From assembly GCA_030035585.1 (NCBI GenBank), contig CM057472.1, positions 87,045,601 to 87,109,600 of the forward strand: a stretch of 64,000 nucleotides of DNA, given 5' to 3'. Positions 1 to 11,482 of this stretch are shown piece by piece. The notes under the pieces were generated by a model. That model did not search any database. It was not told the origin of the DNA and was given only the letters and a program-made list of their open reading frames with translations. How positions within the stretch are numbered: position 1 is the stretch's first letter; each line of letters starts with the position of its first letter. Source of the DNA: Dugong dugon (lineage: Eukaryota; Chordata; Mammalia; Sirenia; Dugongidae). The translations under genes and the position numbers were made by a program.

Positions 1-19
1 GAGGCATGTAGCTGTCTGC

Positions 20-330
20 AATATTTGGAAAACTATGGGTGGGTCAGCAGTGCAGGCACTTAGGATATGCTTTGGGAGAAGTGAATGAATAAGAGACTGC
101 AAGGGACAGCATAGGCAAGATCACAAAAGAGTGCAGATCACGAAGGGCTTTGAGCACCAACATTAGGAGTAGAGATTCATCCTGAAAGCGATAGGTGGGG
201 ACTTTGATTTAGGGAAGAAAATGTCATTATCATATTTACGCGTGGAAAGATCACTTTGGATGTAGTTTGGAAGAGGAACTGGTTAAGGACAAGGAAAGAA
301 GTAGAGAAGTCAGGAGGTCATCTCAATGAG
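20..330. repeat. Ancient mammalian interspersed repeat, 3' part (class unresolved)
   Basis: Phrases such as gcaaga...cgaagggctttgagc and aaagatcactttggatgtag match the wording of a common old mammalian repeat. The earlier part of the same family appears again at 56930-57475. I cannot assign the class with confidence. Confidence 0.35.
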
Positions 331-526
331 AAGGTGTGAGCTGGCACACGTGAAAGTAAACTAAAGATTCTAATGAAATATGTTATTAATTAAATTTATT
401 GTTTATGAAGATGTTGCAGTAAGCCAGACTCTGAAAAAGGCAGTCACACTTCTTTGAAGTTTGGGATCAAAGAAGAAGTGAGTAGGATATCGTCAAACTA
501 GGCCCTGGGACATTCCCCTTTTGTAA

Positions 527-785
527 GGCAATGGCATAACTTAGTGGTTAAGCACTTGAGATTTGGGGTCTGACAGACCTGAGTTTGATTTCTGGCTTGG
601 CCTCTTACTCATCGTATGGCCTTTGGCATGTTAACATCACTGAGCCTCAGTTTTCTCATCTTTTGAATGGGGCAGTAATAGTATATGACTCAAAGAGTCA
701 CTGTGAAAATTCAATCAGAAAGTATATATTATGCACGAACGTGCTGACATGCTTAGCACCTAGAAAGGGTTCAGTAAGTAAATGG
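527..785 (+). repeat. MIR SINE
   Basis: Nearly complete old mammalian MIR. The core reads acttagtggttaagcact, then gacctgagtttgatttctgg, then ctgagcctcagttttctcat, and it ends in the tagcacc...cagtaagta tail. Confidence 0.8.
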
Positions 786-2399
786 TCACTCACTATTTTT
801 ATAATTGGGCATTAAAAGTCAGAAATTGGATGATTGTAGTAGAAAAGGCATGGCACAAGTGTTAATGAGGCTTGGTCTGACAGGAAACCAACCTGTGTTC
901 TCCTTCTGAAAGCTGGCACACAATTTTCGGAGCTCTTGGAAAATATTTATCCGAATAGCAAACCCATGCATAGTTCCCATGAAACTAGGGATCCCTAAAA
1001 AAGTGAATTCATGACTCCTCTTTATCTTCCACTATGTACCAGACTGACAGAGAAAGAGAGAGAGAGAGATTGGCTCATGGGATGGACAACTGTACTTGGG
1101 AAGGCATGGAGAAGATGGGGGCTGGATGCATTAGGAAGAAGAGGAAGAAAGTAACATTGCTAGAAATCAGTCAAGTTTAGTCCCTTGATGCTGAACGAAA
1201 TCTTATTGCAGACTGTCAGCCCAAGTAACTGGCTTGCAGACTTATTTTGCATGTCAGTTACAGATTGGGGATTTCACCTGACAATAGAGATGTCTGGATT
1301 CTGTTGGAAAAAATCAGAAGATCTGGCCACCTGGGCCGCTGTTCTTCCAAGGACACCAAGGAAGCTGCCCCTTTTAGGTGGGGAATTGGCTCATCAGTGC
1401 CCTTGAGGCCTGTCACTGTGGGGTCTGTGTAGTCACTCACGCGGGGCCCATTTCTCTTAAATGTAACCCAGCTGGCTCTGTTTGGTATTAAATTTGTGAT
1501 GTGGAGACACTAAATGGTTTCTAAAGCTGGATGTAAATTAAATCTAAGATGCTGTGGAAAAAAAAGTAATTTTTAGAAAAACAATGCGTGGGCTGGGCAG
1601 ACCAATTGTTATACCAGAAGAATGGACACTGAGGAACCCAGAACCATTCCCTAAGGTTGGCACTAGGGTAGGAGTGAAACCATAGGAGGCTGGGGAGAGG
1701 TTGATAGAGTAGAAGGAAGGAATCCCTGATTATTGCAGACACACAAATCCGCTAAGCTGCTATAGAATTCGAGTTGAGAGGAGAATCTGCGGCGCAGGGC
1801 CACTGGAATATAGATTGTGTTTCTGAAATGGCTGATTTATCAGGCGCAGGCAGAGCATGACAGACCAGCTCCAGGCTGTTCTTTCTTCTGTCACGTTCCC
1901 CTGTCCCTGCCCCCTGGCCTTCCTCTCACTCCCACCCTGACACCCCAAGCCCTCACAGTGTTTGCTCCCCCTCCACCTGACTCCCTCTAGCCTTTCTGTC
2001 AGGTTCACCAAGAAACAGCACCGGTCTCCATGGCAACGTGGAGACAGCTGAAAAATGGCAGCTAACTGCAGCTGCCCCTCATTTAATATTGACTCTGGCA
2101 TTGACAGAACAGATAATGGGCAATAACACACCATTATGTTGTGGGAAAATGAAATGCTTCAGCAGGAGGCTGTCATGCTGGGGGGATTTATTTGTTACTG
2201 TAGCAGCATCAATTTCTCTCTGTTCCCTTCCTTTCTCTTTACTCCTTCCTTTCCATGACATTGTCTCTATTTCTCTCCTCATTTCTTTCCCATTCCTCCC
2301 TTCTGTAGCTCCTCTTTTTATGCTTCCTCTTTCTATTTTTCCCTCTCTCTATTTTCCTCTCTGAATCGCATATGGGTATATATGAAAGCATGCGTACCT
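786..2399. other. Intron stretch without genes
   Basis: No repeat family is recognised with confidence. It has a short GA run (1050-1069), an X-box-like palindrome (2024-2045, listed separately) and a C/T-rich tract at about 2210-2362. The block 2020-2200 is complex sequence that could be a conserved non-coding element. Confidence 0.5.
2024..2045. promoter_or_regulatory. RFX X-box-like palindrome with perfect 7-bp inverted repeat
   Basis: GTCTCCATGGCAAC at 2024-2037 differs from the ideal X-box GTTGCCATGGCAAC at two places. The arms gtctcca (2024-2030) and tggagac (2039-2045) are exact inverted copies around an 8-base loop. RFX factors regulate neuronal and ciliary genes. Binding here is inference. 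Confidence 0.3.
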
Positions 2400-2524
2400 A
2401 ATAATAGTTATTTGCATAATGACTCACTAGTTACAAAGCACTTTCAGATACGTTTTCTTTTTTCAGTTGGGTGATGAGACAACCCTGTGAGATATGTAGG
2501 ACCTGTATGCTGGTATTTATTTTA
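2400..2524 (-). repeat. MIR-type relic, first half (split by an RTE)
   Basis: Reads as antisense MIR: tgatgagacaaccctgtgag and preceding text. It continues after the RTE at 5036. The last 11 bases (2514-2524) are the target-site duplication. Confidence 0.6.
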
Positions 2525-5035
2525 TTGTTGTTGTTGTTGTTAGGTGCGATCAAGTCAGTTCCAACTCATAGTAACTGTGTGTACAACGAGCAAAACACTG
2601 CTTGGTGCTGTGCTATCGTCACAATCCTTGCAATGTTTGAGCTCATTGTTGCAGCCACAGTGTCGATATATCTCATTCAAGGTCTTCCTCTCTTTTGCTG
2701 ACCCTCTACTCTACCAAGCATGATGTCCTTCTCCAGGGACTGGTTCATCCTGATAACATGTCCAAAATACATGAGATGAAGTCTCTCCATCCTTGCTTCT
2801 AAGGACAATTCTGGCTGTACTTCTTCCAAGACAGATTTGTTTGTTCTTCAGACAGACCATGGAATATTCAATATTCTTTGTCAACACCATAATTCAAAGA
2901 CACCAATTCTTATTCGGTCTTTCTTATTCATTGGTCCAGCTTTTGCATGCACATGAAGCTATTGAAAATATCATGGCTTGGGTCAAACACACCTTAGTCC
3001 TTAAAGTGACATCTTTGCTTTTCAACATTTAAAGAAGTCTTTTGCAGTGGATTTGCCCAATGCAGTACATCTTTTGATTTCTTGACTGCTGCTTCCATGG
3101 ACATTGATTGTGGATTCAAGTAAAATGAAATCCTTGACAACTTCGCTCTTTTCTCCATTTATTATGATGTTGCTTATTGGTCCATTTGTAAGGATTTTTG
3201 TTTTCTTTATGTTAAAGTGTAATGAATACTGGAGACTGTAGTCTTCCGTCATCATCAGTAAGTGCTTCAAGTCCTCTTCACTTTCAGCAAGCAGAGTCGT
3301 GTCACCTGCATTTTGCAGGCTGTTAATGAGTCTTCTTCCAATCCTTATGCTGTATTCTTCTTCATATAGTCCAGCTTCTCAGATTATTTGTTCAGCATAC
3401 AGATTGAATAAGTATGGTGAAAGGATACAACCCTGATGCACTTTTTCTGATTTTAAACCATGCAGTATCCCCTTGTTCTGTTCAAATGACGGCCTCTTGG
3501 TCTATGTACAGGTTCCGCATGGGCACAATTAAGCGTTCTGGAATTCCCATTCTTTGCAATGTTCCATAATTTGTTATGATCCATACAGTTGAATGCCTTT
3601 TCACAGTCAATAAAACACAGGTAAACATCTTTCTGGTATTCTCTGCTTTTAGCCAAGATCCACGTGACATCAGCAGTGCTATCCTTCATTCCACGTCCTC
3701 TTCTGAATCCAGCTTGAATTTCTGGCAGTTCCCTGTCGATGTACTGCTGCAACCATTTTTTAATTATCTTCAGCATGATTTTATTTATATGTGATATTAA
3801 TGATATTGTTTGATGATTTCTGTATTCCGTTAGATCACCTTTCCTTGGAATGGGCACAAATACGGATCTCTTATAGTCAGTTGGCCAGATAGCTGTCTTC
3901 CAAATTTTTTGGCATAGACAAGTGAGAGCTTCCAGCATTGCATCTGTTTATTGAGACATCTTAATTGGTGTTCGGTCAATTGCTGGAGCCTGGTTTTTCA
4001 CCAATGCCTTCAGTGCAGCTGGGACTTTTTCCTGCAGTACCAGCGGTTCTTGATCATATGCTACCTTCTGAAATGGTTGAATGTTAACCATTTCTTTTCG
4101 GTATGGTGACTCTGTGTATTCCTTCCATCTTCTTTTGAAGCTTCCTGCATCGTTCAATATTTTGCCCGTAGAATCCTTCACAATTGCAACTCAAGGCTTG
4201 AATTTTTTCTTCAGTTCTTTCAGCTTGAGAGATAACGAATGTTCTTTCCTTTTGGTTTTCTAACTCCAGGTCTTTGTACATTTCATTATAATACTTTACT
4301 TTGTCTGCTTGAACTGCCCTTTGAAATCTTCTGTTCAGCTCTTTTACTTCATCATTTCTTCCTTTTGTTTTAGCTACTCTACATTCAAGAACAAGTTTCA
4401 GAGTCTCTTCTGACATCCATTTTGGTCTTTTTTTTTTTTTCTTTTCTGGCCTTTAATGACCTTTTGCTTTATGTATGATGTCCTTGATGTTATCCCACAG
4501 CTTGTCTGGTCTTTGGTCATTAGTGTTCATAGCGTCAAATCTATTCTTGAGATGGTCTCTAAATTCAGGTGGGATATATTCAAGGTGGTACTTTGGCTCT
4601 CGTGGGCTTTTTAAAATTTTATTCAGCTTCAGCTTGAACTTGCATATGAGCAATTGATGGTATGTTCTGCCTTGTTCTAACGAATGATATTGAATTTTTC
4701 CATCGTATCTTTCCACAGATGTAGTTGATTTGATTCCTGTGTATTCCATCTAGCAAGGTCGACATGTATAGTTGCCGTTTATGTTGTTGAAAAGGGTATT
4801 TACAAAGAATAAGTTGTTGGCCTTGCAAAATTCTATCATGCAATCTCCCGCATTGTTTCTATCACCAAGACCATATTTTCCAACTACTGATCCTTCTTTG
4901 TTTCTAACTTTTGCAATCCAATCACTAGTAATTATCAATGCATCTTGACTGCACGTTCAGTCAATTTCAGACTGCAAAAGTTGGTAAAAATCTTCAGTTT
5001 CTACACCTTTGTCATTAATGGTTGGTGCATAAAAA
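2525..5035 (-). mobile_element. RTE-clade LINE (BovB-like), 5'-truncated, 2.5 kb
   Basis: The element runs on the minus strand from (AAC)n, seen here as gttgttgttgtt at 2527. Minus-strand reading gives degraded reverse transcriptase pieces (3453-3938, with FRRGRGMKDSTADVTWIL and YLCFIDCEKAFNCMDHNKLW), a connector and the end of an APE endonuclease (4750-4938). Stops and frameshifts break it throughout. Both sides carry the identical 11-bp duplication tatttattttA (2514-2524 and 5036-5046). The insertion is therefore intact and the 5' truncation happened on integration. It landed in a MIR. Confidence 0.9.
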
Positions 5036-5165
5036 TATTTATTTTACAGATTTTAAAACAGGCTCATAGAAGTTGAATAAGTTGCCCAAGGTCATACAAG
5101 GAAGTGTCAGAACCTTCACTCCAACCCAGATTTTCGGATCCCTAAACAGAACTCTTTCCTCTCTG
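5036..5165 (-). repeat. MIR-type relic, second half
   Basis: Antisense MIR text (ttttacagattttaaaacagg, gttgcccaaggtcatacaagg) resumes after the RTE. Confidence 0.6.
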
Positions 5166-5963
5166 CTACATGGAAACTTCGGAGCCACCAATTCTGACTC
5201 AATTTGTCAGGGTCCTTCTTCTTACTGGATAATCTTCAGCCCCAAAACAAGTCTCCACAGGTTTAGGGACTTCAGAAGGTCTTCAGATCTTTACTTATAT
5301 TGACAGCCTCTTATAGATTCTTCCAGCCAACTGGTCATGGGTTGTTAATGAGATTGGGTTATTTTTGTTTTTGTTCTTTAAACCCAGTACATCTATCTGC
5401 TCATTAGCTCCCATTGTATCATTATGTAACCTTGGCAAGCAGAAGGGACATGGTGCACTTTTTGACTTGAAGATAGGGGCATTTTGCTGAATGACAGCTT
5501 TCCTTTTTGCCAAAAGAAGGAGGTTTCAGGGGTTATTATTGGTGGCCCTGGGGTCAGGAGAGCCCTTTTCTAGGCTGTTGCATGTTTTAAGCTTCCTTTC
5601 TTGTGTCTTCTTGGTTGGATCTCCATACTACTTCCGTCTGCACTTGAAATATTATTTAATGGACTTTCCATAGTCTGGAGAGATGTGGAATTGAGTTCCC
5701 CAGTTTCTTAGGTCTTGGGAGGTATATAAATAGGAGAATAGATATTTCAATTATGTTTTCATTTCTAGTTATGGCTGATGAAAAAATAATTAAATAAGAA
5801 AAAATATATACAGAAATCTATATGAGCTGTGGTATAGTTTTTTAATCATAAGAATCGTTTGGTCTGGAAAGAGACCATTTTTATTTTTTAATTTTATAGC
5901 AGGAGTTTTTAGGATCTCTGAACCTCTTAAGAATATATGCAAAATTATGCATGGACAAGACTG
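5166..5963. other. Intron stretch without genes
   Basis: Mostly unclassified, AT-rich towards 5700-5830. Nothing gene-like seen. Confidence 0.4.
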
Positions 5964-6110
5964 AATAGTGTAGTGGTTCATCCTGTAGGCTTTGGGCGTA
6001 CCGACTGGGAATTTGGCTCTTCCGCTTCCCAGCTCTGTAGCTTTGGAAAAATTACCCTCCCTCTCGAGGTCTTGGGTGGGTTTTTGAACTAGTCTGTGAC
6101 TCAAACAAGA
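5964..6110 (+). repeat. MIR SINE, diverged
   Basis: agtgtagtggttcatcctgt followed by gggaatttggctcttccgct and agctctgtagctttgg follow the MIR core. Confidence 0.55.
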
Positions 6111-6138
6111 ATCACTATTCTATACTGTTCCTCATCTG

Positions 6139-6588
6139 TTGATAAATAGATAGCTGCCATTGAGTCAACTCTGACTCATGGTGACCGTATGTACAACAGA
6201 AGAGAAACATTGCCTGGTCCTGCATCATCCTCACGATTACCAGAATGTCTGAGACCATTGTTGCAGCTATTGTGGCAGTCCGTCTCATTGAGGGTTTCCC
6301 TTGTGCTCGTTGGCCCTCTGCTTCACCAGACATGATTGGATTGCAGCGATTAATCCCTCCTGATGATGTGTCCAAAGCAAGCAATCGGTTAATGTTCTGT
6401 TGTGACCCATAAGATTTTCATTTGCTAATTTTCAGAAGTAGATCCCTAGACCTTTCTTCCTAGTCTGTCTTAGTCCAGAAGCTTCACTGAAACCTATCCA
6501 TCATGGGGGACCCTGCTGGTAATGGATACACTGGTGGCATAACTTCCAGCATCACAGCAACACACAAGCCACCACAGTACAACAAACA
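6139..6588 (-). mobile_element. RTE LINE copy with internal deletion (5' leader joined to 3' end)
   Basis: From the right, the minus strand reads the RTE 5' leader (ttgtactgtggtggcttgtg ... atgctggaagttatgccacc ... agactaggaagaaaggtc) to about 6388. It then jumps to the last 240 bases of the same LINE, ending near 6139. All of the endonuclease and nearly all of the reverse transcriptase are missing. The orientation of both halves is the same, so one deleted element is more likely than two insertions. Confidence 0.75.
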
Positions 6589-7818
6589 GATGGCTGGTGG
6601 TTCTGTCTATAATGCTGCCTTTTTAAAATTCCTGCACACTAAATGTCCTCCTGCAGGTTTCCCTCTCTGACAGGCACACCCATTTTTAGCTGTGAAAACT
6701 CAAGTAGGCCTCCGGCAAGATGCTTTTCTGGTGGTGTGGTGAGGAGACTAAGGAAAACAGATTGCTGAAGTTATGGACAGTCCCTGGTCACTGTTGCTTG
6801 CTTTTAGTCCCTGTGGAGCTATTTCCTGTGGATGGTTCCTCAGAGTGAAATGAACCTTGGTGTCATATCATGCAATCTCGGAATGTTAGAACTGACAGGA
6901 AACTTTGAGATTATTCCACTTTGTTGGTCTGTCAGTTCAAATCCTTGCTGAATGGAAAGGAACTCCATGGCCAAAGGCTTGCTTTGCTAATCTACCCCGT
7001 TTGCTATCCTGCCCCTTTACCCCCTTTAATTTGCTTGATTGCTTTACCCCTGTGTGTTCTTAATTGGATTTACTGCCATCCTGCATCCGGATCAAAGGGT
7101 GGTGTACTATAAAAATGGAAAACTATTGTTTATTCAGTATCCACACTAGTTTAGCAGTTGTATTTTATTCTTAAAACGCGTAAGTGGTTGGTTCATGAGA
7201 CGTGTATTCTGTGAATTGAGAAATATCTTAAAATGTTTCATCATTCTAATAATTTTGAAATTACATTTTAATATTAAGATGACTGTTCAGAAATTGCCCC
7301 GCTATCTGATTTTTGTTCATTATTCAAGGAAATGTAAGGATAATAAGTTCTTTATCTGGCTGTTAGCATTTCAGAACACCCAAGGCAACTGTGAATCCGA
7401 AGTTAGCCAGAAATAAGGGGGCACAGCTTTTAGAGACAAAAACTGTCTCATACATAGTCCGTGCACTTTCTTCCATAGAAGAGGAATGAGGTTAGGCAGA
7501 ATACTTAGGACTTAATTTTAACACGAAGGAGGATGGCGAAGAGCTGGGCTAGGTGGTAAATAGAATTGGTGGTGGATGTTGGAAGTGGTCAAACCCACTG
7601 TGAGCAGTAAGGACAGCAGAGACAGGAGTCGGGGGCCACAAAAGGAAATCCAAGTAGAACAGCTCAGGACGCCAGAATCTTTCAGGGTACAAACAATGGT
7701 TTCATGAAACTCAGGAGAATTGAGCACAACCTTAAACCAGGAAAGCACACCCAGAAATCATGGAGAATGCAAGGAAAGGACTTTCAGGGAACAACATTCC
7801 TTAGTAGCTCTGTTACGC
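6589..7818. other. Intron stretch without genes
   Basis: Unclassified sequence. No repeat family or exon recognised. Confidence 0.4.
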
Positions 7819-8208
7819 TGTTGTTGTTGTTATTTGCTGTCAAGTTGTCTCTGAATCATGGTAACCCCCTGTACAACCGAACAAAATGTTGTCCAGTCCT
7901 GTGCCATCTTCATGATCATTGATATGCTTAAAGTCCATTGTTGCGGGGAGTGTGTATTTTGAGTGCCTTCCAGTTTAGGGGGGGCTAATCTTCCAGCACT
8001 ATATTGGACAATATTCTGGTGTGATCCATAGGGTTTTCATTGGCTAATTTTCAGAAATAGATCACCAGGCCTTTCTTCCTAGTCTGTCTTAGCCTGGAAG
8101 CTCTGTGGAAACCTGTCCACCGTTGGTGACCCTGCTGGTATTTGAAATAACGATGGCTTAGCTCCAAGCATCACAGCAACATGCAAGCCACCACAGTACA
8201 ACAAACTG
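7819..8208 (-). mobile_element. RTE LINE copy with a different internal deletion
   Basis: Tail gttgttgttgtt at 7820, then about 130 bases of RTE 3' end. The join near 7955-7960 leads into the 5' leader, including gagtgccttccag, which lies further inside the leader than the join in the 6139 copy. It ends at the 5' end near 8208. Confidence 0.7.
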
Positions 8209-8318
8209 AAATATGAGTGGTGGAGTTCTATTATAGTACCAGTGAAATAACTGATGTTTATGTATATCATAAAATCCTAGACTCTTTGGGTTGGAAGCAT
8301 CTTGGGGATCATTGAGCT

Positions 8319-8655
8319 CAGGGCTACTCAACATGTTTCTTGTGGTTCAGTGCAGTCCAAAAACTATTTGCAGCTGGTTCGTGAGGATATAAATACACTA
8401 ATTAAGAGTAAGCATTTAAATATTTCCCAGCAATTTGATATGTGATGATATCCAGTTGAGAGGCAAGTGGACTGATTTCATTCAACAAGGTGTTGGCCAG
8501 GTCAGGTGTTGTCAAACTCACATGGTGAGTCACCTATGGCATGAGGTATGTGCTAGTCTGCACAGCAAGAGCATGTATTGATCTGGACAGATTAGAAATC
8601 AAAAACAAAATGAAACAAAACTGGTTCTTCACCACAAAGATGTTGTGAAGCACTG
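8319..8655. mobile_element. hAT-type (MER1/Charlie-like) non-autonomous DNA transposon
   Basis: The ends are imperfect inverted repeats: cagggctactcaacat at 8319-8334, and cagtgcttcacaacat read inward from 8655, 13 of 16 bases matching. The flanks attgagct (8311-8318) and atctagtt (8656-8663) are a plausible degraded 8-bp hAT target duplication. No transposase frame. The insertion splits an older relic (ttgggttggaagcatcttgg ... agcctcattttatacaatg). Confidence 0.55.
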
Positions 8656-8663
8656 ATCTAGTT

Positions 8664-8936
8664 GAAGAGCCTCATTTTATACAATGTGAGAAGGAGGTAG
8701 ATTATTTATCCAAGGAAATCTGGGGAACGGAGGTGGGGACAGAACCTGAATGATATTGTATCATCAAATTTTTTAAAAATTAAAAGCAAATGATATCCAA
8801 CATACTCTGCCTCCTAAGATGGAAAGCATACAATACATTTTATTAGAATTTCCTTTAAAAAAATGAAACATTTGAGTCTTTGGGTTCTTAAAGAGTTAAT
8901 CACTTCAAGGACTCCCCATTTCAAGTGAGGCTTTGC

Positions 8937-8972
<36 letters not shown>

Positions 8973-9503
8973 CACGACTATATCTCTCCACAGAAAACAT
9001 ATTTGTGCTTTAAGTTTGTTGCTCTCTTCAGGCATTGTTTTATTTCTGGGAATTCTTAAAGAATATAGGGCCATGCTAGATGGCAATTTTCTAGGTCAAC
9101 TTGGCCAAAGGTACTCCCTAATAGTAAGTTAGGTAATGAAAGAACTCTTGTGGGCCCTTATGATGCAATTTAGGTAGGGCACTATTGAGGTAATAGACTA
9201 GATGGGGTCCCAGAAGCTGGTGGGACACTAGGAGCCTAGAAGCATGACTAAGCCTCCTTCAGTGCCCAGTTTTCTGTCACAGAATGGCCTGAGCCCAGGT
9301 AGAACGGGGCCTAAATGTGCCTTTGTGACACCCCTGTATCCACTTCGTGTGGCACCCCTGCATCCTCTCCTGTCAGAACCCTGGCCAGGTAAAACTTGAC
9401 AAATGTAGGGGTGCTTCTTCCACTGCCCTGGTTATGTTAGACTAGCTGTCCCTGATGGATTGAGGTTTTCAACCAACTGGAAGTTCATAGTATCGCGGTG
9501 GTA
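8664..9503. other. Intron stretch without genes
   Basis: Old relic text to about 8750, then unclassified sequence with the TA microsatellite listed next. Confidence 0.4.
8937..8973. repeat. (TA)n microsatellite
   Basis: Alternating TA for 37 bases with a single G interruption. Confidence 0.95.
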
Positions 9504-9650
9504 ACGTCATCACAATTGTAACAGTTTTTCACTTGTATAACGTTACCCTTTTTATCTCATTAGGTCCTCATCATAATCCTATAGAGTAGGCGGGGCCCCT
9601 ACTACTAGCTCCTCTATTATATATAACAAAAATAAAGGGCTCAAAGAGAT
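9504..9650 (-). repeat. MIR-type relic
   Basis: ttatctcattaggtcctcat and aatcctatagagtaggcggg are antisense MIR text. Confidence 0.55.
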
Positions 9651-9689
9651 GAACAGTTGTTGATTTTACCCCAAATCAAGACTGTAATC

Positions 9690-10368
9690 CATCCATGTGT
9701 CCATCTCCACTGTCACTATCCTAGTCCATGTCACCATCGTCTGTCACCTGGACAGTTGCAGAGGCCTATGAATAGTCTCACTGCGTCACTCCTCACCCCT
9801 CCAACTGATTATTTACATAACAGCCAGAGTGGTATTTTAAAAATACAAATCATATTTTGTCACTCTAAGCTTAAAACCTTTTGATGGCTTTCCATTTCTC
9901 TTAGGATGAAGTCCAAACTCCCTGACAAGGTTGGCAAAAACCAGTGGGTCTAGCCCATTTTCACTTCTGCTACCTGGTCTCGTCCTGCTATCTCCTTACT
10001 CTTGATCCATTTGCCCCTTCAAACTCATCAGTTTTTTTTCGGCCCTTGCCAGTCTCTCTTCCTCAGTGTCCGTATGGTTAACTTGTCCTCATTTGCAGGC
10101 CTCAGTTTCAATTCTGCTCCCTCGAGAGGACTTCCCCAATCTACTACTTCAGTTTCTCTCTCATACAACCCTGTTCTTGTCTTCATAGCACTGACCACAG
10201 TTCCCAATTATATCTATCTGTCAGCATCTGTCTTTAAGCACTGTCCGACTCACCAGACTGCAAGCTTGATGAGGACAAGGTTCATGTCTATTTTGTTCCC
10301 CAGTGAATATTCAGTACATAGTTCACTACCAGCCTCTGACCTGGCCTACTATGAATGTTTGTTAAGTT
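9690..10368 (+). repeat. L2 LINE 3' end
   Basis: Old L2 wording in order: tggctttccatttctcttag, gatgaagtccaaactccctg, cttcatagcactgaccacag, cagactgcaagcttgatgag. It ends at an A run. Confidence 0.7.
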
Positions 10369-10390
10369 AAAAAAAAAAAAAAAAAAAAAA
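10369..10390. repeat. Poly(A) run, 22 bases
   Basis: Uninterrupted A after the L2 end. Confidence 0.95.
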
Positions 10391-11394
10391 GAGGGATAAT
10401 GGGCCCAAGAGGGCACAGACGGGTAAGGGGTTTGTGAGACAATGCCACTGAAATAACTAATTGTTTTTGGTTTTGTTCTTACTTAAAATAAGACTGGAGG
10501 CTCCCAGCAGAACATGCACATAGTAGGAGCTTAATAAATGTTTGAATAAATAGGTAATGAAATAATGAATGGCAGCTGTACATCACTACAGATTCCACTG
10601 CTGTTAAAATGTCACTGTTCCCAAGTTGTACTACCACCGTTTGAGCTTCCAGCGGCCTAGATGTGCCCCTCCCTCCACACACCACTGCACTTTAACACAA
10701 ATGGCCCACCATTTTCTTTGTCTCTTGCCACCACTAAATTCTGTTCTGAGTGAGGAATCTGCTTGGTTATAAAAGAAACACTGTGTTTTTTTTTTTTTTT
10801 TCCTTGAAGAATACCATCAGGACGAAAGCTATGATTAATACACATAATTGAAACAAATGGCAGCTAACTGCAGAAAACCATCTCCCAGCTGTTGGAGGAA
10901 GGAAATTGCTGACAGCCGTTCCCCAATGAGTGGTTACCAAAAGATCGGAGCTAGTAGGAGCAGGAGAAAATACACGCTATCAACCCACATCTCTCCAGGC
11001 TACATTTTGGGCTAGAGACACCCATAAGGGCTTTGTCCCTCCATGAATTTTGCCATAAAACTGGCAAAAATCCAAATGCTTCCGTCAGAGTCCAGAGGTA
11101 CATATGTGCACCATATAATAATTTTCAAAGTGCTTTTTTTTTCCCTACCAAAAATTCAGTGATTCAGCACCGTCTCATACAACACCTGGTAAAAACAGTA
11201 ATTTGCAGCACACACCCTTTTTTTTTTCTATTTCAAACTGTTATATAGGGCCCTGCCTGCTGGCAGCACATACTGTCAATGGTACAATAGCTCCCCCAAT
11301 GAACGCCAGAGGTAGGAAGAGTAAGTGGTAGCTATATGTACCACAGGTCTCAAAAAGGGTCAAAAGGCCCGGTCATCTACTTCCAAAAAATCAG
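10391..11394. other. Intron stretch without genes
   Basis: Complex unique-looking sequence with a T run at 10786-10801 and T-rich patches near 11130 and 11220. The block 10700-10990 shares a 19-base motif with 2053-2071. A diverged AfroSINE head may begin near 11243. Confidence 0.4.
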
Positions 11395-11482
11395 CCATTG
11401 AAAACCCTGTGGAGCACAGCTTTACTCTGACACACATAGGGTCACCATGATTTGGAGTTGACTTGACAGCAACTGATTGGTT
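11395..11482 (+). repeat. AfroSINE-type 3' end, old
   Basis: cattgaaaaccctgtggagc, then gggtcaccatgatttggagt and tgacttgacagcaactgatt. It is followed by a short TATC tetranucleotide run. Confidence 0.7.

Noticed and set aside
1760-2134. 124-codon minus-strand open frame
   Set aside because: Overlaps a possible regulatory block, has low complexity, and no homologue is recognised.
8937-8973. TA-rich run as a promoter TATA element
   Set aside because: It is a simple (TA)n microsatellite with no gene start nearby.
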